Of a stretch of DNA of 64,000 bases, positions 47,075 to 56,049 are shown piece by piece (within the stretch, counting starts at the first letter, position 1; every line of letters begins with the position of its first letter). The DNA is from AP-15 sp963799085 (lineage in GTDB: Bacteria; Pseudomonadota; Alphaproteobacteria; ATCC43930; CGMCC-115725). The position numbers and the translations under genes are program-made. The notes under the pieces were generated by a model. It searched no databases. It was given only the letters and a program-made list of their open reading frames with translations, and was not told the DNA's origin. The stretch covers positions 186,001-250,000 of the forward strand of contig CAWCWA010000002.1 in NCBI GenBank assembly GCA_963799085.1, read 5' to 3'.

Positions 47075-48034
47075 TCAATGCACCCTGGCGTATTTCTGGA
47101 TGGCGCGCAAATTGTCGGGCCGCGGCTTGCCCGGGAACAGTCCCGGCCAGAGGGTCCAGCAGACCTCGCCGACATAGAGGTCGCCACGGGAATCGACGGC
47201 GAGCCCGTGCGGCCCCAGAAAGGCGGTCGGCGCCTGGCCGGCATGCGGCTCGCCGAGACGCGAGAGCAGTTTGCCCTGGTTGTCGACGATGCTGACCCGC
47301 GGACCCAAATTCGGGCTGTTCAGGTTGACGCTCATCGACGGCCCGAGTTCGCCGATGTAGCAGACCGGATGCCGGGCATAATCCATGTAGAGCCCGCACG
47401 GCCGGTGCAGATTGTTCCACTGCGTCTCGTATTTGCCGTTGCCGTCGAACACCTGCACCCGGTGGTTCTCGCGGTCGGCGACATAGACCCAGCCGTCGGA
47501 GTCGGTGCAGATGTTGTGCACGATGTTGAATTCGCCTTCACCGGTGCCAGGCTCTCCCCAGGACATCAGCAACTTCCCGTCGGGCGAATATTTATGAACC
47601 TTGGCGTTGCCGTAGCCGTCCGAAACGTAGATCTCGCCCTTCGGCGAGAGTGCGGTGTGCGTGCAGCGGTGGAAGGGTTCACCCGACATGTAGGGCTTGG
47701 GCTCGCCCGGCACCCCCAACTCCAGCAGCACCTTGCCGTCGAGCGTGCATTTTCTGACGAAATGCCCGCCATCGTCGGTCAGGTAGATCGAAGCGTCCGG
47801 CCCCATATGAACGCCGTGCGCCCTCGGATAGACCCCCTCGCCCCACGACCGGAGGAAATTGCCGGCGCGGTCGAACACCATGACCGGATGTTCGCCGCGG
47901 TTGAAGCAATAGACGTTGTCGTTCTTGTCGACGCCGACTGCCGCCACTTCCTTGAACGACCACCCCTCGGGCAGTTTCGCCCAATTCTCGATGATCTCGT
48001 ACTTGTAGTCGCCCTGGCCGACGATAATCGCCAT
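47075..48034 (-). CDS. NHL-repeat (PAL-like) protein, first copy
   Basis: The intact 319-residue copy begins MAIIVGQGDYKYEIIENWAK. It has the same six NHL blades as its neighbour (HGVHMGPDASIYLTDDGGHF, KGEIYVSDGYGNAKVHKYSP, DSDGWVYVADRENHRVQVFD). ATG 48034 is preceded by GGGAGG at a good distance. Members of this family may be lyases of peptide-amide type or sugar-lactone hydrolase-like enzymes. The strong similarity of the tandem pair indicates recent duplication. Confidence 0.9.
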   Translation of the reverse strand: MAIIVGQGDYKYEIIENWAKLPEGWSFKEVAAVGVDKNDNVYCFNRGEHPVMVFDRAGNFLRSWGEGVYPRAHGVHMGPDASIYLTDDGGHFVRKCTLDGKVLLELGVPGEPKPYMSGEPFHRCTHTALSPKGEIYVSDGYGNAKVHKYSPDGKLLMSWGEPGTGEGEFNIVHNICTDSDGWVYVADRENHRVQVFDGNGKYETQWNNLHRPCGLYMDYARHPVCYIGELGPSMSVNLNSPNLGPRVSIVDNQGKLLSRLGEPHAGQAPTAFLGPHGLAVDSRGDLYVGEVCWTLWPGLFPGKPRPDNLRAIQKYARVH

Positions 48035-48239
48035 CTCGGTTCCTCCCGCAGCACCCGTCCAAGAGCGTACCGAACCCCCCACTCCGAAACAATCCTCGTG
48101 CGGCCCGCCGCGACGGAAGATGTGGGTGGGAAAATAACCGCCGAGTTTGCTCGATCTATCGCCGCGAGGGCGGCCGGGCAGACGGGTTTGCGCGATCGCC
48201 CGCTTGCCCTTGCCGCCGGGGTGACCCATCTTGCCCGGA
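48035..48239. promoter_or_regulatory. Divergent region between NHL genes and tkt
   Basis: This 205-bp region must hold promoters for the NHL pair (minus) and transketolase (plus). It is slightly less GC-rich at 48110-48160. No motif is clear enough to name. Confidence 0.35.
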
Positions 48240-50261
48240 ATGAACACCACCGCGTCCGCCGCCGCGGCCCCGCCGCTGCCTCCGCCCCGCGACCCTCATT
48301 TGCGCCATATGGCCGACGCGCTGCGCGCGCTGGCGATGGACGCCGTCGAAAAGGCCAAGTCGGGTCATCCCGGCATGCCGATGGGCATGGCCGACATCGC
48401 CTCGGTGCTCTTCACCAAATACCTGCGCTTCGACCCGCAGGTCCCCGACTGGCCCGACCGCGATCGCTTCGTGCTCTCGAACGGGCATGGCTCGATGCTG
48501 CTCTACGGGCTCCTGCACCTGCTCGGCTATCCCGACATGACGATGGCCGAGATCGAGCGCTTCCGCCAATTGGGGAGCCGCACCGCCGGCCATCCCGAGC
48601 GCGGCCACGCCGCGGGCATCGAGGTCACGACCGGGCCGCTCGGCCAGGGGCTCGCCAATTCGGTCGGCATGGCGCTCGCCGAACGGATGCTGGCGGCCGA
48701 ATTCGGCGAGAGCGTCGTCGATCACCACACCTACGTCTTTTGCGGCGACGGCTGCCTGATGGAGGGCATCAGCCACGAGGCGATGTCGCTCGCCGGCCAT
48801 CTGCGGCTTTCGAAGCTGATCGTCCTCTACGACGACAATTCGATCTCGATCGACGGGCCGACGGCACTCGCCGTCTCCGACGACCAACTGACACGCTTTC
48901 GCGCGCATGGCTGGGCCGCCGAGCGCATCGACGGCCACGACACCGACGCGATCGCCGCCGCCATCGAACGGGCGCAGCAGAGCGACCGGCCGAGCCTGAT
49001 CGCCTGCCGCACGATCATCGCCTTCGGTGCCCCGACCAAGGCCGGCACCGCGGCGGCACACGGTTCAGCCTTGGGTGCGGCCGAGATCGCCGGCGCCCGC
49101 GAACGGCTCGGCTGGAACTACCCGCCCTTTGTCATCCCCGAGGATGTCGCCGCCGCTTGGCGCGCGGCGGGTAAACGCGGCGAACCCATTCGCCGGGCCT
49201 GGGAAGCGCGCCTGCAAGCGCTGCCGGCGGACCGCCGGGACGAATTCCTGCGCCGCCAAAAGCGCGAACTTCCAGCCGGCTTCGACGCCGCGATCGAGAA
49301 GCTCTGCGCCGATTTCCGCGCCGGCGACGCAAAACTCGCGACCCGCCAAGCCTCGGGTGCCGTCCTCGACGCGTTGACCGCAATCGTGCCGGAACTGGTC
49401 GGCGGCTCGGCGGATCTCACACCCTCGAACAACACCAAGGCCAAGGGGCAGAAGGAAATCTGGCCCGGCGACTATTCCGGCCGCTATGTCCATTACGGGG
49501 TCCGCGAGCACGGCATGGCCGCCGCGATGAATGGCATTGCCGCGCACTCCGGGCTGATCCCCTATGGCGGCACGTTTCTGACGTTTTCCGATTATTGCCG
49601 ACCGTCAATCCGTCTCTCGGCCTTCATGAACCTCGGCGTCGTCTATGTGATGACGCATGATTCGATCGGGCTTGGCGAGGACGGGCCGACGCATCAGCCG
49701 ATCGAGCATCTGGCGGCGTTGCGGGCGATCCCGCGGCTCCATGTGTTCCGTCCGGCCGACGCGATCGAGACCGCCGAATGCTGGGCGCTGGCGTTGCGGA
49801 TGCGCGACCGCCCGTCATTGCTGGCGTTGACCCGGCAGGCATTACCGCTGCTGCGGCACGAGGCCGGCGCGGAGAACCGCTCTGCGCAAGGCGGCTATGT
49901 GCTGGCCGAGGCCGATGGCGCGCGCGACGTGACCCTGCTCGCCAGCGGTTCCGAGGTGTCGATCGCGATGGCGGCGCGCGAGATGCTGGCCAAGGACGGC
50001 CTCCGCGCCGCGGTTGTCTCGCTGCCGTGCTGGCGGCTTTTCGAGGCCGCACCAGCCGCATACCGCGACGAGGTGCTCGGGACGGCGCCGCGGGTCGGGG
50101 TCGAGGCCGCGGTTTCGTTCGGCTGGGACCGCTGGCTCGGACCCCGCTCGGCGTTCATCGGCATGAGCGGTTTCGGCGCCTCCGCCCCCGGCGAAGAGCT
50201 CTACCCGCATTTCGGCATTACCGCGGAAAAGGTTGCCGAGGCGGCCCGCGCCCTGCTCTGA
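48240..50261 (+). CDS. tkt: Transketolase
   Basis: This 673-residue thiamine diphosphate enzyme of the pentose phosphate/Calvin routes moves two-carbon units between sugar phosphates. The N-terminal domain begins HLRHMADALRALAMDAVEKA. The ThDP/Mg site is YVFCGDGCLMEGISHEAMSL and the pyrimidine domain has HYGVREHGMAAAMNGIAAHS (with the catalytic Glu) and MTHDSIGLGEDGPTHQP. I took ATG 48240 rather than an upstream TTG at 48231. Intact. Confidence 0.97.
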   Translation: MNTTASAAAAPPLPPPRDPHLRHMADALRALAMDAVEKAKSGHPGMPMGMADIASVLFTKYLRFDPQVPDWPDRDRFVLSNGHGSMLLYGLLHLLGYPDMTMAEIERFRQLGSRTAGHPERGHAAGIEVTTGPLGQGLANSVGMALAERMLAAEFGESVVDHHTYVFCGDGCLMEGISHEAMSLAGHLRLSKLIVLYDDNSISIDGPTALAVSDDQLTRFRAHGWAAERIDGHDTDAIAAAIERAQQSDRPSLIACRTIIAFGAPTKAGTAAAHGSALGAAEIAGARERLGWNYPPFVIPEDVAAAWRAAGKRGEPIRRAWEARLQALPADRRDEFLRRQKRELPAGFDAAIEKLCADFRAGDAKLATRQASGAVLDALTAIVPELVGGSADLTPSNNTKAKGQKEIWPGDYSGRYVHYGVREHGMAAAMNGIAAHSGLIPYGGTFLTFSDYCRPSIRLSAFMNLGVVYVMTHDSIGLGEDGPTHQPIEHLAALRAIPRLHVFRPADAIETAECWALALRMRDRPSLLALTRQALPLLRHEAGAENRSAQGGYVLAEADGARDVTLLASGSEVSIAMAAREMLAKDGLRAAVVSLPCWRLFEAAPAAYRDEVLGTAPRVGVEAAVSFGWDRWLGPRSAFIGMSGFGASAPGEELYPHFGITAEKVAEAARALL

Positions 50262-50285
50262 ACATTCGCCTCCGGGAGGCAAAGA

Positions 50286-51092
50286 ATGGGCGAACGTTTG
50301 CGTGACAAGGTTGCGCTGGTGGTTGGGGCCGGCTCGGTCGGTCCCGGCTGGGGCAACGGGAAAGCTGCCGCCGTGCTGTTTGCCCGGGAAGGAGCGAAGG
50401 TTCTTTGCGCCGACATCAACGAAGAGGCGGCCAACGAAACCGCCAATATAATTCGAGTGGAAAACGGAACGGCAGCGGCAATCCGCGCCGACGTGACCAG
50501 CCATCAAGACATCCGTTGCATGGTCGATGCTTGCATTGATGTCTACGGTCGGATCGACGTGATGGACTATAACGTCGGTCTCGCTGTCGTCGGCGGTGTC
50601 GTCGAGCTTCCTGAAGAAGAATGGGATCGGCTGTTCGCGGTCAATCTCAAGGGCTGCTATCTGACGATGAAATATGTGATCCCGATCATGGAGAAGCAGG
50701 GCGGCGGCTCGATCATCAATATTTCGTCGATCGCCGGCATCCGCTACACAGGCGTGCCGTATTCCACGTATTACGCGACGAAGGCCGCGATGATCCACCT
50801 GACACGGACCACCGCCGCGCAGTATGCCGCGAAACGCATTCGCGTAAACACTGTCCTGCCGGGCCTGATGAAGACGCCGATGGTCGAGAAATCGGCCGGG
50901 CTCGCCGCCGAATACGGCCAAGGCGACGTCGAGAACATGTGGAAGGCACGCGAAGCTCAATGCCCGATGGGTCATATGGGCGACGCTTGGGATGTCGCCT
51001 ATGCCTGCCTCTACCTTGCATCTGAGGAAGCGAAATACGTGACGGGCATCGAACTCGTTGTCGACGGCGGGATTACGCTCAAATACGCCTGA
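50286..51092 (+). CDS. SDR family NAD(P)-dependent oxidoreductase
   Basis: This 268-residue protein begins MGERLRDKVALVVGAGSVGP, holding a slightly altered cofactor loop (VGAGSVGPGWGNG, an insertion relative to TGxxxGxG). It has NVGLAVVGGVVE in place of the NNAG motif, the active-site Ser in NISSIAGIRY and Tyr-Lys in YSTYYATKAAM. GGGAGG precedes the ATG. It sits between tkt and gap, but the altered NNAG (N-V-G) suggests a particular subfamily; the substrate is unknown. Confidence 0.88.
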   Translation: MGERLRDKVALVVGAGSVGPGWGNGKAAAVLFAREGAKVLCADINEEAANETANIIRVENGTAAAIRADVTSHQDIRCMVDACIDVYGRIDVMDYNVGLAVVGGVVELPEEEWDRLFAVNLKGCYLTMKYVIPIMEKQGGGSIINISSIAGIRYTGVPYSTYYATKAAMIHLTRTTAAQYAAKRIRVNTVLPGLMKTPMVEKSAGLAAEYGQGDVENMWKAREAQCPMGHMGDAWDVAYACLYLASEEAKYVTGIELVVDGGITLKYA

Positions 51093-51185
51093 GTTCGGCG
51101 GGCAGGGGGCCTAGCCCGCTGCCGCACTTGCGACAAGGAGGCGCCAGCCCCTAAGCTGAGCCCGCGAATTGGAGGAGGTCGGATC

Positions 51186-52196
51186 ATGGCGGTACGGGTT
51201 GCGATCAACGGCTTCGGGCGTATCGGCCGGCTGGTGTTGCGTGCGGCTTACGAGCACCAGCATAGCGAGATCGAGGTCGTCGGCGTCAACGATCTCGGGC
51301 CTGTCGAGACCAACGCGCACCTGCTGCGCTATGACAGCGTGCACGGCCGCTTTCCGGGCGAGATTACCACCGGCGAAGGCTGGATGGACATGGGCCGCGG
51401 CAAGATCCGCGTCACCGCCGAGCGCGACCCGGCGAAACTGCCGTGGCGCGAACTTGGGGTCGATGTGGCGCTCGAATGCACCGGCATTTTTACCAAGCGC
51501 GAGGCCGCCGCCAAACATCTCGAAGCCGGCGCCAAGCGCGTTATCGTCTCGGCCCCGGCCGACGGCGCCGACATGACAATCGTCATGGGCGTCAACCACG
51601 ATGAACTGAAAGCCGAGCACCGGGTCATCTCGAACGCGTCCTGCACGACCAATTGCTTGGCGCCGGTCGCCTATGTGTTGCATCAGGGTGTGGGGATTGA
51701 GCGCGGCTATATGACGACGATCCACTCCTATACCGGCGACCAGAATACCGTCGACACGCTGCATCATGATCTGCGGCGGGCGCGGGCGGCGGCGCTGTCG
51801 CTGATCCCCACCTCGACCGGGGCGGCAAAGGCGGTGGGGCTCGTGCTGCCCGCCTTGAAGGGCAAGCTCGACGGCACGGCGATCCGGGTCCCGACCGCCA
51901 ATGTGTCGCTGATCGACTTCAAGTTCGACGCGGCGCGCGAGACCGACGCCGAGGAAGTCAACACGCTGATGCAGGACGCCGCGAAGTCGAACCGGCTCAA
52001 GGGGATCATCGGCATCAACAAGGCGCCAACCGTGTCGGTCGATTTCAACCACGATCCGCACAGCTCGACCTTCGATGTGACCCAGACCCAGGTTCTCGAC
52101 AAGCGCTTTGTCCGGATCCTATCCTGGTACGACAACGAATGGGGCTTCTCGAACCGCATGGTTGAGGTCGCGGCCCATTTCGGCGCGCTCAATTGA
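51186..52196 (+). CDS. gap: Glyceraldehyde-3-phosphate dehydrogenase, type I
   Basis: This 336-residue glycolytic enzyme begins MAVRVAINGFGRIGRLVLRA with the NAD-binding loop. The catalytic cysteine is in ISNASCTTNCLAPVAYVLHQ near residue 155, followed by HSYTGDQNTVDTLHHDLRRA and the C-terminal SWYDNEWGFSNRMVEVAAHF. GGAGG lies upstream. It usually pairs with pgk in this class, but here an uncharacterised frame follows. Confidence 0.97.
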   Translation: MAVRVAINGFGRIGRLVLRAAYEHQHSEIEVVGVNDLGPVETNAHLLRYDSVHGRFPGEITTGEGWMDMGRGKIRVTAERDPAKLPWRELGVDVALECTGIFTKREAAAKHLEAGAKRVIVSAPADGADMTIVMGVNHDELKAEHRVISNASCTTNCLAPVAYVLHQGVGIERGYMTTIHSYTGDQNTVDTLHHDLRRARAAALSLIPTSTGAAKAVGLVLPALKGKLDGTAIRVPTANVSLIDFKFDAARETDAEEVNTLMQDAAKSNRLKGIIGINKAPTVSVDFNHDPHSSTFDVTQTQVLDKRFVRILSWYDNEWGFSNRMVEVAAHFGALN

Positions 52197-52656
52197 CGGG
52201 GCGACGCCGCCGCCCGCCATCATCGTCCATTCGCTCGACCACGCCGTCGCTGCGCTGAAGGCGGCCGCGGCTGCTGACCGGCCGGTGCTCCTCGTCAGCG
52301 CGCCCGGTGCCGGAATCTATGCGGGAGCCGGCTGGTTCCGGTCACTGATCGCCGCGGCGAACGAGGCGGTTACGGGCGCGCAATTTTTCGCGTTTCTCGA
52401 TTGCGGCGACCAGGCCGGCGCCGCGCTGGCCGCGATCCGTGGCGAAGCCCCCGGAGTGATTTTCGCCGGCCGCGACGATGTCGCCCGTCGTCTCGCCGAC
52501 ATCGCCCGACAGCACGGCGTGCGCTTCACGACAAGCCGCTCCGCGGCAGCCCTCGATCTCGGCGACCATTTTTTCGCCGACCCGGGCGAACTCGCGCGTC
52601 TCTGCGCCGCGATCCTGCGCTCGGAGGAATGCGGCGGTCAGCGCTCGCCGAGATAG
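52192..52656 (+). CDS. Uncharacterised protein following gap
   Basis: The frame of about 154 codons is open from within gap and shows good alphaproteobacterial codon use. Conserved-looking segments are AIIVHSLDHAVAALKAAAAA, LLVSAPGAGIYAGAGWF and AQFFAFLDCGDQAGAALAAI. The only start near the gap stop is an ATT (52192) overlapping the TGA. A GTG or ATG in a shifted frame could apply if an indel is present. It ends with a few bases overlapping the convergent lipoprotein gene. Function unknown. Confidence 0.55.
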   Translation: MDGATPPPAIIVHSLDHAVAALKAAAAADRPVLLVSAPGAGIYAGAGWFRSLIAAANEAVTGAQFFAFLDCGDQAGAALAAIRGEAPGVIFAGRDDVARRLADIARQHGVRFTTSRSAAALDLGDHFFADPGELARLCAAILRSEECGGQRSPR

Positions 52657-53117
52657 GCCAAGCCCGGCAGGTATTGCTGGGCGATCTCCGGCGTCATCAC
52701 CAGGAGCACGAAACTGCCGCCGCCGGCAGTAGAACCGATCTGCCAATTCGGCGCGGCCTGCACCTGGAGATAGCTCTGCATCCCCGGCGCGAGCAGCACG
52801 CTCTCGGATTGACCGGTCGGCGTGCCGTAGGGCTGCACCGTGAAGCGATAGGCGCCAGGCTGAAAGTCGCGAAAGAACGCGGTCCCTTCCTTGCTTTGGC
52901 CGAGCGATGCACCTTGACGAAAACCGTCGGGTCTGCTGCGTTTACATTGCCGCCTTGCGGGTTCGCCTGGCGCAACCGACCCGCGCCTGACCGGCGGCAG
53001 CGGCGGCGCGTTCGCCTGCGCCACCGTTCCGGTCGATCGCGGCGCGCAGCCGGAACCGCCGAGAAGGCACAACCCGACCAGCATTGCCGCCCAGCGATGA
53101 TGTCGGCGCATCTCCAC
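52638..53117 (-). CDS. Putative lipoprotein, DUF2846-like (possible frameshift)
   Basis: The signal ends in a lipobox-like LVGLCLLGGSGCAPRS. After a Pro-rich stretch the frame changes near 52990 and again near 52860, and the C-terminal domain contains AYRFTVQPYGTPTGQSESVL and LAPGMQSYLQVQAAPNW then FVLLVMTPEIAQQYLPGLAY, similar to DUF2846-type outer-membrane-linked lipoproteins. Only one of the frames (52638-53117) is open throughout. Function unknown. Confidence 0.6.
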   Translation of the reverse strand: MEMRRHHRWAAMLVGLCLLGGSGCAPRSTGTVAQANAPPLPPVRRGSVAPGEPARRQCKRSRPDGFRQGASLGQSKEGTAFFRDFQPGAYRFTVQPYGTPTGQSESVLLAPGMQSYLQVQAAPNWQIGSTAGGGSFVLLVMTPEIAQQYLPGLAYLGER

Positions 53118-53301
53118 CCCCAGGCCTCTTACGCTCGGATTAAATCACGAAATTGGCGCAACGTTGCGAAGTTGCGATTTGGCTGCTCCATCGACGCTCG
53201 CGACAGCGCCGATCTCCTCGCTTCACCAGCCCCGTTCTGATACAAATGGCTCGATCATCGGCCGCCACACTTTCCCGCGGCCGAAGCTTGAGGCGCTCGA
53301 C

Positions 53302-54009
53302 ATGCTGAACCGCATCGTCAAGATCTACTCGGGGCAAGGATTGATCGGGCTGGAAGGAGAACCGCGGCGGGCGACGCGGCTCTATCTGATCACGCCTCCG
53401 GCTTTCGACCCCGAGGTTTTCGCCAAAGAATTAGCCGAGGCATTGACGGGCGGCGATGTCGCCTGCCTGCAGCTGCGCCTGAAGGATGTCGAGGACGATG
53501 CGGTCCGTCGCGCCACCGCGGTCTTGCAGCCGATCGCCCAGGACCGCGGCGTCGCCTTCATCATGAACGACCGGCCTGACCTCGCCGCCGAACTCGGCTG
53601 CGACGGGGTGCATGTCGGCGAGGAGGACATGCCCTACGCCGAGGCGCGCCGGCTGCTCGGCCCCGACCGGATCGTCGGCGTGACCTGCGGCGACAGCCGG
53701 CATCGGGCGATCGCCGCGGCCGAGGCCGGAGCCGACTATGTCGCCTTCGGTGCCTTCTTCCCGAGCGGCACCAAGGCGGCCAAGCACCGCGCCCGACCCG
53801 AACTGCTCGAATGGTGGAGCGAAACGACGGTCGTGCCATGCTGTGCGATCGGCGGCATCAGCCAGGAGAATTGTGGGCCGCTGGTCGAGGCGGGCGCTGA
53901 TTTTCTTGCGGTTATCGCTGCGATCTGGTCCTACCCGGCCGGCCCTCGCGCAGCGGTCGCCGCCTTCAACGAAGTCCTCGCCCGCCACGGTCGCGCCCAT
54001 CGCGGCTAA
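53302..54009 (+). CDS. thiE: Thiamine phosphate synthase
   Basis: The 235-residue TIM-barrel enzyme joins the pyrimidine and thiazole halves of thiamine. It has ATRLYLITPPAFDPEVFAKE, CLQLRLKDVEDDAVRRATAV, VAFIMNDRPDLAAELGCDGV then HVGEEDMPYAEARRLLGPDR, and the phosphate-binding CCAIGGISQENCGPLVEAGA. The residues before 15 are unlike the family, so an internal start is possible. No TPP riboswitch could be seen upstream (53120-53300). Confidence 0.92.
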   Translation: MLNRIVKIYSGQGLIGLEGEPRRATRLYLITPPAFDPEVFAKELAEALTGGDVACLQLRLKDVEDDAVRRATAVLQPIAQDRGVAFIMNDRPDLAAELGCDGVHVGEEDMPYAEARRLLGPDRIVGVTCGDSRHRAIAAAEAGADYVAFGAFFPSGTKAAKHRARPELLEWWSETTVVPCCAIGGISQENCGPLVEAGADFLAVIAAIWSYPAGPRAAVAAFNEVLARHGRAHRG

Positions 54010-54116
54010 GCCGGCGCGATCGGTTCTCGCGTGCGGCGGCGGTGTGGTACGCTCATCTTCCGCAATCTTCCGAACGGCAAACGCGTTCGCCTGACCGGCC
54101 GGGCCGCAATGGAGAC

Positions 54117-54674
54117 ATGACGATGGCGCGCCTGCCCTATCTCGACAGATCCGATCTTTTGCCCGAGCACCAGGATCTGCTGGCGCGAAACCTAAACCTC
54201 TACCGGGTTCTGGCGCATAGTCCGCGCGCCGCGCGCAGCTTGAACACATTGGCAAGGTTCATTCGGGACGGCAGCCGGCTCGACCCGCGACTGCGCGAAT
54301 TGGCGGTGTTGCAGGTTGCCTATCTGGCCCGCTCGGCTTGGGGGTACGCGCACCACATCCGGATCGGACGCGAGGCGGGCCTCAGCGATGACGACATTCG
54401 CGCCGTGGCCGAGGAAACCGCCGGCCGGACTACGACGCTCGATCCGCTCGCCCGAACGGTGTTGCGCGCGGCGCGGGAGATGACGCTTGAGAGCGACGTC
54501 TCCGATCAGACCTTTGCCGAACTCCGCGCCGGTTTAGGCGACGAGCGGCTGACCGATCTGATGGTCACGCTTTCCTTTCACAACGGTCTCGTGCGCCTGC
54601 TCGCCGCGATGCGCGTCGATGTCGAGGACGACTATCTTGCGTATCTCGACGAGTTCCCGCTGCCGCCGCCCTGA
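54117..54674 (+). CDS. Carboxymuconolactone decarboxylase-like protein
   Basis: The 185-residue all-helical protein resembles the CMD/AhpD fold: RELAVLQVAYLARSAWGYAH then HIRIGREAGLSDDDIRAVAE and LMVTLSFHNGLVRLLAAMRV. The redox CxxC of AhpD is absent (SAWGYAHH here), so a thiol peroxidase role is unlikely; a gamma-carboxymuconolactone decarboxylase-type or non-catalytic role is possible. ATG 54117 gives the family's N-terminus. Confidence 0.82.
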   Translation: MTMARLPYLDRSDLLPEHQDLLARNLNLYRVLAHSPRAARSLNTLARFIRDGSRLDPRLRELAVLQVAYLARSAWGYAHHIRIGREAGLSDDDIRAVAEETAGRTTTLDPLARTVLRAAREMTLESDVSDQTFAELRAGLGDERLTDLMVTLSFHNGLVRLLAAMRVDVEDDYLAYLDEFPLPPP

Positions 54675-54700
54675 CCGGCGATAGTCGCGCGTCGACAGCC

Positions 54701-55084
54701 TCAGTGGCTGGCCAGGGCGCGGGCCAGCTGGCTGACCGCTTCCTGATGCTTCTCGTTGCGGATCTCGGCGAAGTTGCGGGCGATCTCGAGCAGCATGCGC
54801 TGGTGCGGCGCGATCTGGCGCGGCGCCTCCTGGCCCACACCTTCGTAGAAATAGCTGACCGGCGCGCTCAACGCGCGGGCGATTTCGAACAGTCGCCCAG
54901 CCGACACGCGGTTGATGCCGCGCTCGTATTTGTGCGCCTGCTGATAAGTCACGCCGATCATTTCGGCGAGTTGCTGCTGGGTCAGCCCCAGCATGATCCG
55001 GCGCTCGCGAATGCGCGCTCCGACGTGATCATCGATCGCGGCCGTCGACCGCCCTCTCTTCGGCTTCGCCATGACTTCACCCAT
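54701..55084 (-). CDS. XRE-family helix-turn-helix regulator
   Basis: The 127-residue protein contains an HTH of the Cro/CI type (VGARIRERRIMLGLTQQQLA then EMIGVTYQQAHKYERGINRV) and a C-terminal helical stretch, as in the small SinR/NadR-like regulators common in alphaproteobacteria (for instance near cell-cycle or symbiosis genes). An AGGAG site lies 10 nt before ATG 55084; ATG 55072 is an alternative. Target genes unknown. Confidence 0.9.
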   Translation of the reverse strand: MGEVMAKPKRGRSTAAIDDHVGARIRERRIMLGLTQQQLAEMIGVTYQQAHKYERGINRVSAGRLFEIARALSAPVSYFYEGVGQEAPRQIAPHQRMLLEIARNFAEIRNEKHQEAVSQLARALASH

Positions 55085-55165
55085 TTTACATTTGCTCCTG
55101 TGCGCCGACCACCGCCTGCGCTCTCGGTCGCTAACGCAGCGACAATCGAAACGATCCGCCTGTTC

Positions 55166-55273
55166 AACCGATGGCCAAGCAAACGCTATCAGCGGAACCA
55201 CGAACCCGACGACAATCAACGAGAACGGCAGTTCAAGCGTCCAATAATCTCCGAAGTGGTATCCCTCCGGCCC
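55166..55273 (-). pseudogene. C-terminal remnant of a DASS/SLC13-type transporter
   Basis: The frame upstream of the HTH gene encodes GYHFGDYWTLELPFSLIVVG then FVVPLIAFAWP, which matches the last membrane segment of SLC13/DASS anion transporters (YRFGDYWKLGLPL...VWP pattern). Nothing else of a transporter is present, so this is a leftover of a deleted gene. Confidence 0.55.
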
Positions 55274-55374
55274 CTTGGCAAGGGAGTTCCATCGCCGCGC
55301 GAGCGGCGGCTTGCCCAACTTCCGCGCGCGGCGGCAAGCTGCCGTTGCAGTCCCCCTTTGACGGAGGGAAATTA

Positions 55375-56049
55375 ATGCCCGACCGGTCGGCATCGCCGCA
55401 GGTCCGCCCGACGGCCGTAAGGAGCCCGGCCGATCCGACGCAAGGGCTCGTGCTGGCGACGCTGCTCGCCGGGCTCGCCGGGATGGTCGACGCGATCGGC
55501 TACCTGCGCCTCGGCCATCTCTTCGTCTCCTATATGAGCGGCAACAGCACCCTGTTCGCGATCGCGGTCGGCCGGGGCGACCTGGCGGAGGCTCTCTGGA
55601 TTCTCACGCTGATCGCGCTCTTCGTCGCGGGCGCGGCGGCCGGCCAGCTGCTCGCCGTCTTCGGTGGGCGGCGGCACCTGACCTGGGTGCTCGGCGCCGT
55701 GACGGTTCTGCTGCTCGTTGCGGCCTTTACCGGCGCCGCCCCGGTCCCGATGGTGCTGGCAATGGGCGCCCTCAACGCCTCGATGCGCCGCGCCGGCAAT
55801 ATCGGTGTCAGCCTGACTTATGTGACCGGCACGCTGGTCAAGTTCGGCCAGGGCCTGGGTAGTTTCGTCGCACGGCGAACTCATGGATGGGATTGGCTGA
55901 TGCAGGCCGTACCCTGGGTCGGATTGATCATCGGCGCCACCCTCGGCGGGCTCGGCTATCTGCGGATCGGCGTCGCGATCGTCTGGGCGCCGGTCCTCAT
56001 GGCGAGCCTCCTGGCGCTGGTCTCGGCCATGTTGCCGGAGCCGGCCTAG
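55375..56049 (+). CDS. DUF1275 (YoaK-type) family membrane protein
   Basis: The 224-residue product has about six membrane spans, with the family signatures GLAGMVDAIGYLRLGHLFVS then YMSGNSTLFAIAVGRGDLAE, and RAGNIGVSLTYVTGTLVKFG. GGAGGG precedes ATG 55375. Function unknown in this family; transport is suggested by topology only. It ends against the convergent G3E GTPase gene, overlapping by four bases. Confidence 0.9.
   Translation: MPDRSASPQVRPTAVRSPADPTQGLVLATLLAGLAGMVDAIGYLRLGHLFVSYMSGNSTLFAIAVGRGDLAEALWILTLIALFVAGAAAGQLLAVFGGRRHLTWVLGAVTVLLLVAAFTGAAPVPMVLAMGALNASMRRAGNIGVSLTYVTGTLVKFGQGLGSFVARRTHGWDWLMQAVPWVGLIIGATLGGLGYLRIGVAIVWAPVLMASLLALVSAMLPEPA

Noticed and set aside
46847..49174. 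A 775-codon open frame on the plus strand across the NHL genes and tkt
   Set aside because: It is antisense to two strongly supported NHL genes, and its later part reads tkt in a wrong frame. It has no domain sense and is a product of high GC.
53120..53300. A TPP riboswitch before thiE
   Set aside because: The conserved CTGAGA and ACCTGA-type boxes were not found in this stretch.
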